From the NCBI RefSeq assembly GCF_041320665.1, contig NZ_CP166730.1, positions 2,542,001 through 2,606,000 of the forward strand: 64,000 nucleotides of DNA, in the 5' to 3' direction. Positions 43,481 to 50,393 of this stretch are shown here, one piece after another; the stretch's first letter is position 1, and each line of letters begins with the position of its first letter. A program made the translations under genes and the position numbers. Source of the stretch: Comamonas sp. GB3 AK4-5. Lineage in GTDB: Bacteria > Pseudomonadota > Gammaproteobacteria > Burkholderiales > Burkholderiaceae_C. The notes beneath the pieces are model-generated. The model had not been told where the DNA came from, made no database searches, and saw only the letters and a list, made by a program, of their open reading frames with translations.

Positions 43481-43885
43481 ATGGCTTCGCGCTCTTTGGA
43501 CACACTCGCGCAGCCGGTCAAGGTCTGCGCGCTTGCATTCCTCGCGGGATGTGAGCGTGCAGGCCTTGACGTGCTGATCTACTGCACCCTGCGCAGCAAT
43601 GAAGAGCAGGCCGCGCTGTACGCCCAAGGGCGCAGCACGCGCGGCCAGGTCATCACCAACGCGCGCCCCGGTGATTCACTGCATAACCCCGATGCGAAAG
43701 GCTTCGCCTGGGCGTTTGACGCTGTGCCCACGCGCGGCGGCAAAGCGCTGTGGAACGATGACGATGCACTCAAGCAAATGGGGGCCATCGGTGAATCGGT
43801 GGGCCTGGAGTGGGCAGGGCGGTGGCGCGGCGCATTGCGTGAGCGTGTTCATTTCCAACTGAAACCGAAAGGTGGTGAGAAATGA
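43481..43885 (+). CDS. Phage endolysin, M15 family peptidase
   Basis: 134 residues with the VanY/L-Ala-D-Glu peptidase pattern: RSNEEQAALYAQGR, then SLHNPDAKGFAWAFDAVP (H68 and D80 as zinc ligands), GLEWAGRW (E110 as catalytic base) and VHFQL (H124). It would cut the peptide cross-links of peptidoglycan. There is no signal peptide, so a holin is needed, and a small membrane protein gene follows with an ATGA overlap. The gene lies 5 bases after its upstream neighbour. Confidence 0.85.
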   Translation: MASRSLDTLAQPVKVCALAFLAGCERAGLDVLIYCTLRSNEEQAALYAQGRSTRGQVITNARPGDSLHNPDAKGFAWAFDAVPTRGGKALWNDDDALKQMGAIGESVGLEWAGRWRGALRERVHFQLKPKGGEK

Positions 43886-44058
43886 AAAACGTCATCAAGG
43901 AACCCAGCACCTGGGGCGGCCTGGGGCTGTTGCTCACGGCGCTGCGGGTGTTTGTGCCGCTGCAGTATCAGCCGGTGATGGATGCCCTCACGGGCGCAGC
44001 CGGGGCGGCTGCGGTGGCCCTGCGCGAACGCAATGGGGGCAGCCATGTCAACCAGTGA
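43882..44058 (+). CDS. Small membrane protein, probable holin
   Basis: 58 residues, MKNVIKEPSTWGGLGLLLTA onward, with one clear hydrophobic helix (about 11-27) and a second Ala/Gly-rich one (34-47), then a charged tail. Its ATG overlaps the TGA of the endolysin gene. Size, topology and position fit a holin that lets the endolysin through the membrane. Confidence 0.65.
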   Translation: MKNVIKEPSTWGGLGLLLTALRVFVPLQYQPVMDALTGAAGAAAVALRERNGGSHVNQ

Positions 44059-44206
44059 ATGGGCCGGTATCGCGCTGCAAGTGCTGGTCAATGCATCACT
44101 GTTGATAGGCGCTGCAAGCCGCATGCGTGCGAGGCTGGCCGTGATTGAAACCCGCATTGAATACATCGAGCGCGGCCTTCATGCCCATGTCCCGCGAGCA
44201 GAGTGA
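44045..44206 (+). CDS. Small membrane protein of the lysis cluster
   Basis: 53 residues, MSTSEWAGIALQVLVNASLL onward: one N-terminal membrane helix and a charged helical tail (RLAVIETRIEYIERGLHAHV). It overlaps the holin-like gene by 14 bases. It could be an antiholin or an i-spanin-like protein; no overlapping Rz1 lipoprotein frame was seen. Confidence 0.55.
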   Translation: MSTSEWAGIALQVLVNASLLIGAASRMRARLAVIETRIEYIERGLHAHVPRAE

Positions 44207-44227
44207 GTGCGGCGGCACTCCAAACCC

Positions 44228-44251
44228 AAGCCCGCACCACGCGGGCTTTTT
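44228..44251 (+). terminator. Intrinsic terminator after the lysis genes
   Basis: AAGCCCGC (44228-44235) and GCGGGCTT (44241-44248) with loop ACCAC and a T run. It ends the Rep-lysis transcript before the paired genes that follow. Confidence 0.85.
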
Positions 44252-44275
44252 CACACCCCAAGATGGGAGCACATC

Positions 44276-44911
44276 ATGGCTGCAAGTGAATTTAGGCAAT
44301 GGGTGGTGGATGCCATCCAAGGTGCCGTGGACGACTTCAACGCCAACCGCGCCGAAGATGAAGAGACGGGTAGGGTGGCACGCAAGGAATTGCGGGATTG
44401 GTTTGACCACAAGATGGTGCCCATCAAGGATGCCGTGCTGCGTGGGGCGCTGGCCCGCGCGGGCCTGGAGATAGCGGGCGGCCCCATCAACATCGAAAGC
44501 ATCACGCAGGCCATCAACGATGGGCCGCTGGCCGAATTCGATGTGGAGATCAGCAACATTTTCAACAAGCGGGAACTGCGCGAAGTGCTGGAAAAGGTCG
44601 CCATCCAAAAAGTGGCCGAGCAGCTGGGCCTGAAACTGGAGTCCAACACCACGGAAGGCGTGAAGCTCGCCATCGTTGATTTGGTGAAAGATGAAGTAGG
44701 GGAGCAGCTGGCGAGCGAGGCGGGGGATATTTTTGATGCCGCCATCCCCACGGCGAAGATCGTGGCAATGATTCGCCAGGCCATCAAAGAGCCACGCGGC
44801 TACCACACCAACGTGCCCACCGTCATGGATGAAAAGGCGCAGAAAAACAGAGAGAAGCAAGCGCGGTACAGGGCCAAGAACCGGCGCGACTGGTTCCCCA
44901 AAGTTCGATAA
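44276..44911 (+). CDS. Unknown protein, first of a tandem related pair (211 residues)
   Basis: Starts MAASEFRQWVVDAIQGAVDD; mostly acidic and helical, with ARAGLEIAGGPINIESITQA, an AEQLGLKLESNTTEGVKLAI segment and a strongly basic tail (KNREKQARYRAKNRRDWFPK). It resembles its downstream neighbour in order of segments: an [R/A]RAGL[E/D] helix, a QL[G/D]LKLE segment, then a C-terminal basic tail. No family recognised. GGGAG lies 8 bases before ATG 44276, and a terminator precedes it, so it probably has its own promoter. Confidence 0.7.
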   Translation: MAASEFRQWVVDAIQGAVDDFNANRAEDEETGRVARKELRDWFDHKMVPIKDAVLRGALARAGLEIAGGPINIESITQAINDGPLAEFDVEISNIFNKRELREVLEKVAIQKVAEQLGLKLESNTTEGVKLAIVDLVKDEVGEQLASEAGDIFDAAIPTAKIVAMIRQAIKEPRGYHTNVPTVMDEKAQKNREKQARYRAKNRRDWFPKVR

Positions 44912-44936
44912 GCATCAACCCACACGGGAGAACATC

Positions 44937-45518
44937 ATGGCCTTGAATCATGTGGTTTTGACCGAGCGCGCAGGCGATGCGCTGAAAGCGGAAATCGTAG
45001 AGCGCCTATGGGTGCGGTACAGGGACGGCGAAGACGTGAGCGACATTGCCGAGGAAGAGCTGGCGGATTGGGCCATGGACAAGTTTCGCCCCCACATCAT
45101 CCAGGGGCTGCGCCGCGCGGGCTTGGACGTGCCCGAGGACGTGGAGGAGTTCACGCCCGAGATGATGAAAGACTACCTATCCGAGCAGCTGGATTTGAAG
45201 CTCGAAGCGCTCACGCCCGAGGCGGTGGCCGATGCCCTGGATGAACGCCTATCCCGCGAGGTAGGGCGCAAGCTGGGGATCAGCATTCCCACGCTGCGCG
45301 ACCCCGAAGCACTCAAGCAGGCCTGCATTGATGCGGTCGTAGAGGCCGTGCGCAGTGGCAAGGCCAACCAGCTGATCAGCCAGGCCATGGTGCGCCGATT
45401 CAAGAGCGCCAAGGCCTGGGCTGATGCGGGCATGTCGAAGGAGGAGCGCACCCGCATCCACAACGTCATGTCCCAACGCCGATGGCGCAAGCGGTTCGTG
45501 TGGACGTGGGTGCGGTGA
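44937..45518 (+). CDS. Unknown protein, second of a tandem related pair (193 residues)
   Basis: Starts MALNHVVLTERAGDALKAEI, with RRAGLDVPEDVEEFTPEMMK, SEQLDLKLEALTPEAVADAL and a basic Trp-rich end (SQRRWRKRFVWTWVR). It lies 25 bases after its relative and both have GGGAGAACATC- or GGGAGCACATC-type start contexts, so the pair arose by duplication. The acidic helical body with basic tail could suit a DNA-mimic, packaging or anti-defence protein; this is speculation. Confidence 0.7.
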   Translation: MALNHVVLTERAGDALKAEIVERLWVRYRDGEDVSDIAEEELADWAMDKFRPHIIQGLRRAGLDVPEDVEEFTPEMMKDYLSEQLDLKLEALTPEAVADALDERLSREVGRKLGISIPTLRDPEALKQACIDAVVEAVRSGKANQLISQAMVRRFKSAKAWADAGMSKEERTRIHNVMSQRRWRKRFVWTWVR

Positions 45519-45661
45519 ATTGAAGGGCGTTGGAGGGCATTGGCATAACAACCACCGTCGATGGCCGCCTTCTCAGGCATCTCTGTAGATGTCAGCGTTC
45601 GGCCAGAAGCAGACTGGAGGTTCGGGATACACTTGTATCAATTTATGACAATGAGGGCGAG

Positions 45662-47662
45662 ATGGTTAAACGGTCAATTCTGCAAATTACGGAGCTTGGA
45701 CAACTTTTCGAGGGGTATTCTGAAGGTCTATTTACGATCACCCGTCCGCTGAGCAACATCGAATATGAAAATGGTACTTATGGCGAAATATACGTAAAAC
45801 CAAATAAACGACTTTCAAAAATTTTTTCATCTGATCGTGAACTATTAGTTTTGATCACCAACTTCCCGGATCAGCAGCAAAGAACAATCCATGCACTTAA
45901 GCAGCAGATTGATGCCTCCCTTGGAAGAGTTGAAACTTCACTAGCTGTTCTCGTTCATGCGGATCCAGACGGAAATCACAAACTAAAGAATTGGGGCCGC
46001 GAGCAAGGAATTGCCGTTCTTCCCATTTCGTCCATCGACTCGTTTTCTGATAAAGCCACTTTTGAGCGGAATTTGCTTCAGGATTTTTTCTCGAATGACC
46101 CGTTCGATGTCACAGGTCCTGTTTCCGATGATGCTCGTTTTTTTGGAAGGCGCTCCGAAGCGCTTGACATAGCTCGACAACTCCAAAGCGGCCAAATACG
46201 CTCATCACTCGGAATCAGAAAAATTGGAAAAACGTCCGTCTTAAACAGGGTGCTACATGAGGCAAAGGCTAATCATGGTGCAGTGTGCGTGATGATCGAC
46301 TGCTCGAAGGACGAGATCTGGGCACAGACAGCACCTGAACTACTGCAATCAATTTCTGACGCTGTAGGGCGGGCAACCCGGATCAGTCCACACTATGCAG
46401 AGGTTGAAAGCACTACAAAGTCGAGTCGTGACTTAAGCAACGCTCGTCGTAGTCTGCAGCAGGAGGTTAATTCAGCAAATGGCACAGTCATACTCTTTTT
46501 TGACGAAGTCGATTACATCACGCCCAGCAGCCCGACAGCGCGTGAAATTTGGACAGAGAACTTCAATCCATTTTGGAGAAATCTTCGGGCAGTCACACAA
46601 GAAGCATCCCGTTCCAACCGAAACTTCTCGCTCTTTGTGTGTGGCGTATCGAGCAAATGGTTTAGAGAAGAATCGGTAAACGGAGTTGAAAATGCAGTTC
46701 TATCATTCATCCCCGAGGAGTATCTTTCACCACTTGCATCTAATGCTATCGCCGCGATGATACGCTCCATTTCTAAGGTCGCGGGTCTATCCTTTGACGA
46801 CAGTACGGCTGAATGGATAGGATACTCGTGTGGAAATATGCCATACTGGACTCGAAAGGCATGCTCATATATTCATCGTCATATTGATGTTCGAGATCGC
46901 CCATGTACGGTTCCTCGCGAGACCGCAGAGCGACTGATCGGGGAGTTCATGGAGGTTGAAGGGGCCGCAATTGCAGAAGTTGCGTTAAACCACCTATTCA
47001 AGGTGCACCCGGAGATTTTCGATTCAGCGAAGAGCATTACAGATGGTAATATTCATAATAAAACTGAGCCGCTGGTCTCAACCCTAATGCGATACGGCGT
47101 TGTAGCAGAACGCAATGGACGCATCGCACTTGCAAGCTCAATGCTCTTCCAAGGTATGCAGCTTTACCTCCAAAAGCGTGGTTCTGCTGAGCCATCGGAG
47201 TCAATTCCAGAGGCCGCTCAGAGCGCCGCGCTAAAGCTTACGATTGACGAATGGGCCGATGAACTAGCCCTTATTAATGCGACTCGGAATAAGCTCGAAA
47301 AGAGGATGCGTGCGCTCTCTTTGAATTTCATTAAATTCACCTGTCTGCAGGATAAATCGAAAGGGACTGCTTTGATCCGCATACAAGCATGCGTTGAAAA
47401 GATGCGGCTTGATAGACTGAAGCACCTGCCCGCTGATGATTTAGTTGAAAAACTCCTATGGTCTGAGCTCGTAAGGCTAGTGGAAAAAGAATGGGGATTG
47501 TTCTCCCCTATTTTTAATGATTTACGTCTTTTTAAAGAGCACTCTCTTGTAGTCAATGACCGCCCTGATACTCATGCCAAGGACGCTGATGGAGCTGACC
47601 TAGCACATTACAGACGTTCGTTGCGATGGCTGGAGGATGCGGTGCATAAGGCAAGCGCATAA
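45662..47662 (+). CDS. STAND/AAA-type ATPase with unrecognised N-terminal domain, candidate defence protein
   Basis: 666 residues from ATG 45662 (GAGGGCGAG just before it). The central domain (about 155-460) has FFGRRSEALDIA, Walker A GIRKIGKT (184-191), Walker B VILFFDEVD (276-284) and a sensor-like FSLFVCGVSSKW strand, as in AAA_16/STAND ATPases. The C-terminal third looks like winged-helix plus helical repeats. The N-terminal 150 residues have an alpha/beta look (ELLVLITNFPD, SLAVLVHADPDGN, GIAVLPISSID), which would suit a nuclease-like or receptor fold but matches nothing I recognise. Base use is far more AT-rich than its neighbours, a sign of separate transfer. Confidence 0.8.
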   Translation: MVKRSILQITELGQLFEGYSEGLFTITRPLSNIEYENGTYGEIYVKPNKRLSKIFSSDRELLVLITNFPDQQQRTIHALKQQIDASLGRVETSLAVLVHADPDGNHKLKNWGREQGIAVLPISSIDSFSDKATFERNLLQDFFSNDPFDVTGPVSDDARFFGRRSEALDIARQLQSGQIRSSLGIRKIGKTSVLNRVLHEAKANHGAVCVMIDCSKDEIWAQTAPELLQSISDAVGRATRISPHYAEVESTTKSSRDLSNARRSLQQEVNSANGTVILFFDEVDYITPSSPTAREIWTENFNPFWRNLRAVTQEASRSNRNFSLFVCGVSSKWFREESVNGVENAVLSFIPEEYLSPLASNAIAAMIRSISKVAGLSFDDSTAEWIGYSCGNMPYWTRKACSYIHRHIDVRDRPCTVPRETAERLIGEFMEVEGAAIAEVALNHLFKVHPEIFDSAKSITDGNIHNKTEPLVSTLMRYGVVAERNGRIALASSMLFQGMQLYLQKRGSAEPSESIPEAAQSAALKLTIDEWADELALINATRNKLEKRMRALSLNFIKFTCLQDKSKGTALIRIQACVEKMRLDRLKHLPADDLVEKLLWSELVRLVEKEWGLFSPIFNDLRLFKEHSLVVNDRPDTHAKDADGADLAHYRRSLRWLEDAVHKASA

Positions 47663-48059
47663 GCTTTATCGTTCTCACTGCTATCCACGACGATCCTGGC
47701 TGGTTTCTGTTACTGATAACCCATCCTGCTGCAGCCTAGTTTTAGCCAGTTCTATTACTGATAACCTGCCAGACCAGGCTGAACCGGCCCCAACCCCTCC
47801 AAGCAAGGCAGGGGGCCAATGGGCAAACCGGGGTATTTTTCTCAAAGCGATAGCGGGGAACGCAGGCGGCGTCTGCGCGCCAAGACTTCACCAAAAAAGA
47901 AGATCCACAGCGCAAGTCGGCACGCCGCCCGCGCGATGGGCTGTCAAACTGCGGCCCCAGCCGCAAAAGGCTTGTCTGTGCTGCTGCGCTCTGAGGCACG
48001 ATATTTCACGGACAAGGGCCGGTGCAGTCACAGCACGGCTGTCACATTTCGCGGAATGC
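47663..48059. other. 397-base gap after the ATPase gene
   Basis: No supported gene. Besides the direct repeats at 47705-47766 it shows mixed composition, returning from AT-rich to GC-rich near 47770, which may mark the right boundary of the transferred ATPase gene. Confidence 0.4.
47705..47766. repeat. Pair of 17-bp direct repeats downstream of the ATPase gene
   Basis: TTCTGTTACTGATAACC (47705-47721) and TTCTATTACTGATAACC (47750-47766) differ at one base and lie 45 bases apart, at the point where composition returns to normal. They could be protein-binding sites or remnants of an attachment site. Confidence 0.5.
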
Positions 48060-48563
48060 CTAACATCGGGCCGCTGTTGTGCTGCGGGTGAGCAGGCGCC
48101 ACGCCCGTGACTGGGTGAGCCGGTAGACCTTGGCCGGGCATGCGGTGGCTGTCGGCTGCGTGGTGGTGTAGCTCAATGGCAGGCCGAGGGGCGCAGCCAC
48201 AAGCTGCACGGTCAGCACCTTGCAGCGCCGTTGCCGTTTTGCGCTGCCGTCTGCATTGAAGCCAGCACGCATAAAACGGCGGCAGGGCTTTTGCCCCTCC
48301 AGTGCTTGGCCTGCGGGCTTGCCAGTGCTGTGCGCCAGGAATTTGCGCAGTGCCGGGCTGTCAATGTGGCTGACATTGCTGCGCGACCACACACAGGCAA
48401 TTTCGTGGCGTTCTGCGGGAGTCAGCCAATCGAGGGCGGCCAGGGCGATGCGTGCGCGCCGCTGCCAGCTGCGGCGTTCGGGCGTGCCTGGACTGGCGCA
48501 CCGTATCTTGAAGAAAAGATAAGGCAGGTCGTATGACGAACGGGTCAGGGATTTGCCGCGCAT
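48060..48563 (-). CDS. Hypothetical protein, doubtful
   Basis: 167 residues, MRGKSLTRSSYDLPYLFFKI onward, basic, with LAALDWLTPAERHEIACVWS in the middle. No ribosome site precedes ATG 48563 and no family is recognised. The N-terminal 100 residues read like a real protein; the last 60 (rich in Ala, Thr and Arg) may be read-through. It is kept because no better reading covers this stretch. Confidence 0.3.
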   Translation of the reverse strand: MRGKSLTRSSYDLPYLFFKIRCASPGTPERRSWQRRARIALAALDWLTPAERHEIACVWSRSNVSHIDSPALRKFLAHSTGKPAGQALEGQKPCRRFMRAGFNADGSAKRQRRCKVLTVQLVAAPLGLPLSYTTTQPTATACPAKVYRLTQSRAWRLLTRSTTAARC

Positions 48564-48662
48564 TTGGATACATTGGTAACGCCTTTTTCCCTTGTGCCAG
48601 AACTGTTATTTGAAGGGGTGACCGTCCAATCTGCGCATGTTTCCACTGGTCTAGGTTGCCAG

Positions 48663-48691
48663 TTGACTTAACATAATACACATCGTATTTC
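48663..48691 (+). promoter_or_regulatory. Promoter candidate for the gene at 48798
   Basis: TTGACT (48663-48668) and TATTTC (48686-48691) with a 17-base spacer in a locally AT-rich region, about 105 bases before the start codon. Confidence 0.4.
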
Positions 48692-48797
48692 TTTCCTATA
48701 GATTGCTCCACAACTGCCGAAATGGATGGATGCTTGTGCATCCGTTGCGGCAAGCGAAGGCAGTTGTCCAAGCACAGAACAAGAATTGGGAGGATTT

Positions 48798-50297
48798 ATG
48801 AGCAGCATCGTGCTCTCCAGCGCAGGTTTGCAGATACCGCCAGGCCCGGGGCCGCAGAAAGCGCAAACACCACCCGGCATCCCCGCTGCAGCGCTGCGCC
48901 CCGAGACTCCGGGGCCATCTACCCAGCTAACGCTGGGCAAGCCGGCCGATCTGGCTTCTGCGGTGTATGCCAAGCCCCAGACGCAGCCAAGTACCCGGCA
49001 GGCCTGGAGCGGCCCATCGAATGACCGCATCAGCAACCTGATGCTCCAGAACTTCAATGCCCAAAAGCACGGTTTGCTGAACCAGTCCAGAGGTCTGGGG
49101 CGGCTTCTGCTGGAGGGCTTTGCCATTGGACAGACCAATTACCGACAGACTTTTTCTTCCTACGCTGTCACGGATACCCACGGCAGCAGCGATGCAGCGC
49201 GCACGCAGGAATTGCTGGCACTCGACACCGCGCGCCTGACGTCCTCTCGCGTGAGCATGCAAATCCAGACCCGTTCCGGGCAGACGGTGCAGCTGCAGAT
49301 CGCATTCAAAAATGGCTTGGATGGCCAAAATGCGGGTTTGCATGTGGAGGCCAAAAGCTCCGGGCAGCTCAGCGACAGCGAGCGCAAGGCCATTGCCCAG
49401 CTTGCTGAAGGCTTTGAGAGCGTGCTCACGGGCCTGGCGCAAGGGCAAGGCCCGCGGCTCGATCTGGCGGGGATCATGGCCTTCGACAAATCCGTCCTGG
49501 CCAGCTTGTCGCTGACGGTCAAAGACTACGCCACTGATGCCGGCGTGCAGTCGTTTGCCCTGCAACTGAGTGACAAGCAGCGCACGCTGAATCTGCGACA
49601 GCCCCAGCGGGATGGCGTCAGCGAGTTGTCACTGAACCTGAATCCGGCAACGCCCATGTTGGGCGCTTCATTGCAGCAGCGCCAGAGCGCCATTGCCCAA
49701 ATTCTGCAGCAGCTGGACGCCTCCGCGCAGCGCAGCCATGCAGCTGATGCACAGCTTGCATTGTTCAAACAGGCCTTTACCCAGCTGCAAGAACTTGCCC
49801 CGCCCTCACCCAGCAATGCCGCTGCGGTGAACAAGCTGGATGCCATGCTGCAGCGCCAGGTTCCGGCCTTGCTCAGCGGGTTGATGGACTACCAGGGCAG
49901 CTTCAGCGGTGATTTCGAGCGCCGCAACAGCAAAGGCCTGGTCAATGAGCAGGGGCAGGCCCGCCATGAAATCAGCCAGACCACCACGCTGCAAAAAGAC
50001 CAAGCGAATGGGACTGCTGTGGTGCTGCAAAAGCAAAGTGAAAAAGTCAGTGCCCAGTATCTCCGGGCCCGCAACGATGCCACGCTGGAGCCTGAAAACG
50101 GCAATTACGACAGCTATGACATCCAGGACCAGACCACGCGCACCACGCAGATCGCTGCGGCCGATGGAAAGCTGACCCAGGCCCAGCAGTCCACTGATAT
50201 CAATCTGCAGCGGAAATTCACTAGTTTGGCGGACTTCAAGGTGCAGGAGCAACGCACAGACCCCGTGCGCAAGCAGTTGGTCCAGCAACTGCTCTGA
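48798..50297 (+). CDS. Conserved-looking protein of unknown function, 499 residues
   Basis: Start ATG 48798 has GGGAGGA 5 bases upstream. The product begins MSSIVLSSAGLQIPPGPGPQ (Pro-rich to about residue 70) and then is Gln- and Ala-rich with alternating strands and helices, including QIQTRSGQTVQLQIAFKNG, SDSERKAIAQLAEGFESVL and NGNYDSYDIQDQTTRTTQI. No signal peptide or membrane span is visible. The pattern recalls secreted or flagellum-related cytoplasmic proteins, but I do not recognise a family. It stands alone, convergent with the second autotransporter. Confidence 0.8.
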   Translation: MSSIVLSSAGLQIPPGPGPQKAQTPPGIPAAALRPETPGPSTQLTLGKPADLASAVYAKPQTQPSTRQAWSGPSNDRISNLMLQNFNAQKHGLLNQSRGLGRLLLEGFAIGQTNYRQTFSSYAVTDTHGSSDAARTQELLALDTARLTSSRVSMQIQTRSGQTVQLQIAFKNGLDGQNAGLHVEAKSSGQLSDSERKAIAQLAEGFESVLTGLAQGQGPRLDLAGIMAFDKSVLASLSLTVKDYATDAGVQSFALQLSDKQRTLNLRQPQRDGVSELSLNLNPATPMLGASLQQRQSAIAQILQQLDASAQRSHAADAQLALFKQAFTQLQELAPPSPSNAAAVNKLDAMLQRQVPALLSGLMDYQGSFSGDFERRNSKGLVNEQGQARHEISQTTTLQKDQANGTAVVLQKQSEKVSAQYLRARNDATLEPENGNYDSYDIQDQTTRTTQIAAADGKLTQAQQSTDINLQRKFTSLADFKVQEQRTDPVRKQLVQQLL

Positions 50298-50325
50298 CTC
50301 CCCTCTTCTTCTGGCTGCCAAAATA

Positions 50326-50354
50326 AACACAGGGGATACGGCATCCCCTGTGTT
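50326..50354. terminator. Bidirectional terminator between convergent genes
   Basis: AACACAGGGGAT (50326-50337) and ATCCCCTGTGTT (50343-50354), a perfect 12-bp stem with a 5-base loop, between the gene ending at 50297 and the autotransporter ending at 50394. Confidence 0.85.
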
Positions 50355-50393
50355 GTGCGTGCAAGTCGTACTGAAGGGAAGGTACTGGGCTGG

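Noticed and set aside
40504..45518. Assignment of the phage remnant to the corticoviruses
   Set aside because: A large GPA-type Rep is shared with PM2, but no double jelly-roll capsid or packaging ATPase gene is visible, so the family cannot be named.
48158..48185. GGTGTAGCTCAATGGCAGG, like the D-arm of a tRNA, possible attachment-site remnant
   Set aside because: No anticodon stem or GTTCRA T-arm follows and the D-stem does not close, so neither a tRNA nor a convincing tRNA 3' att core is present.
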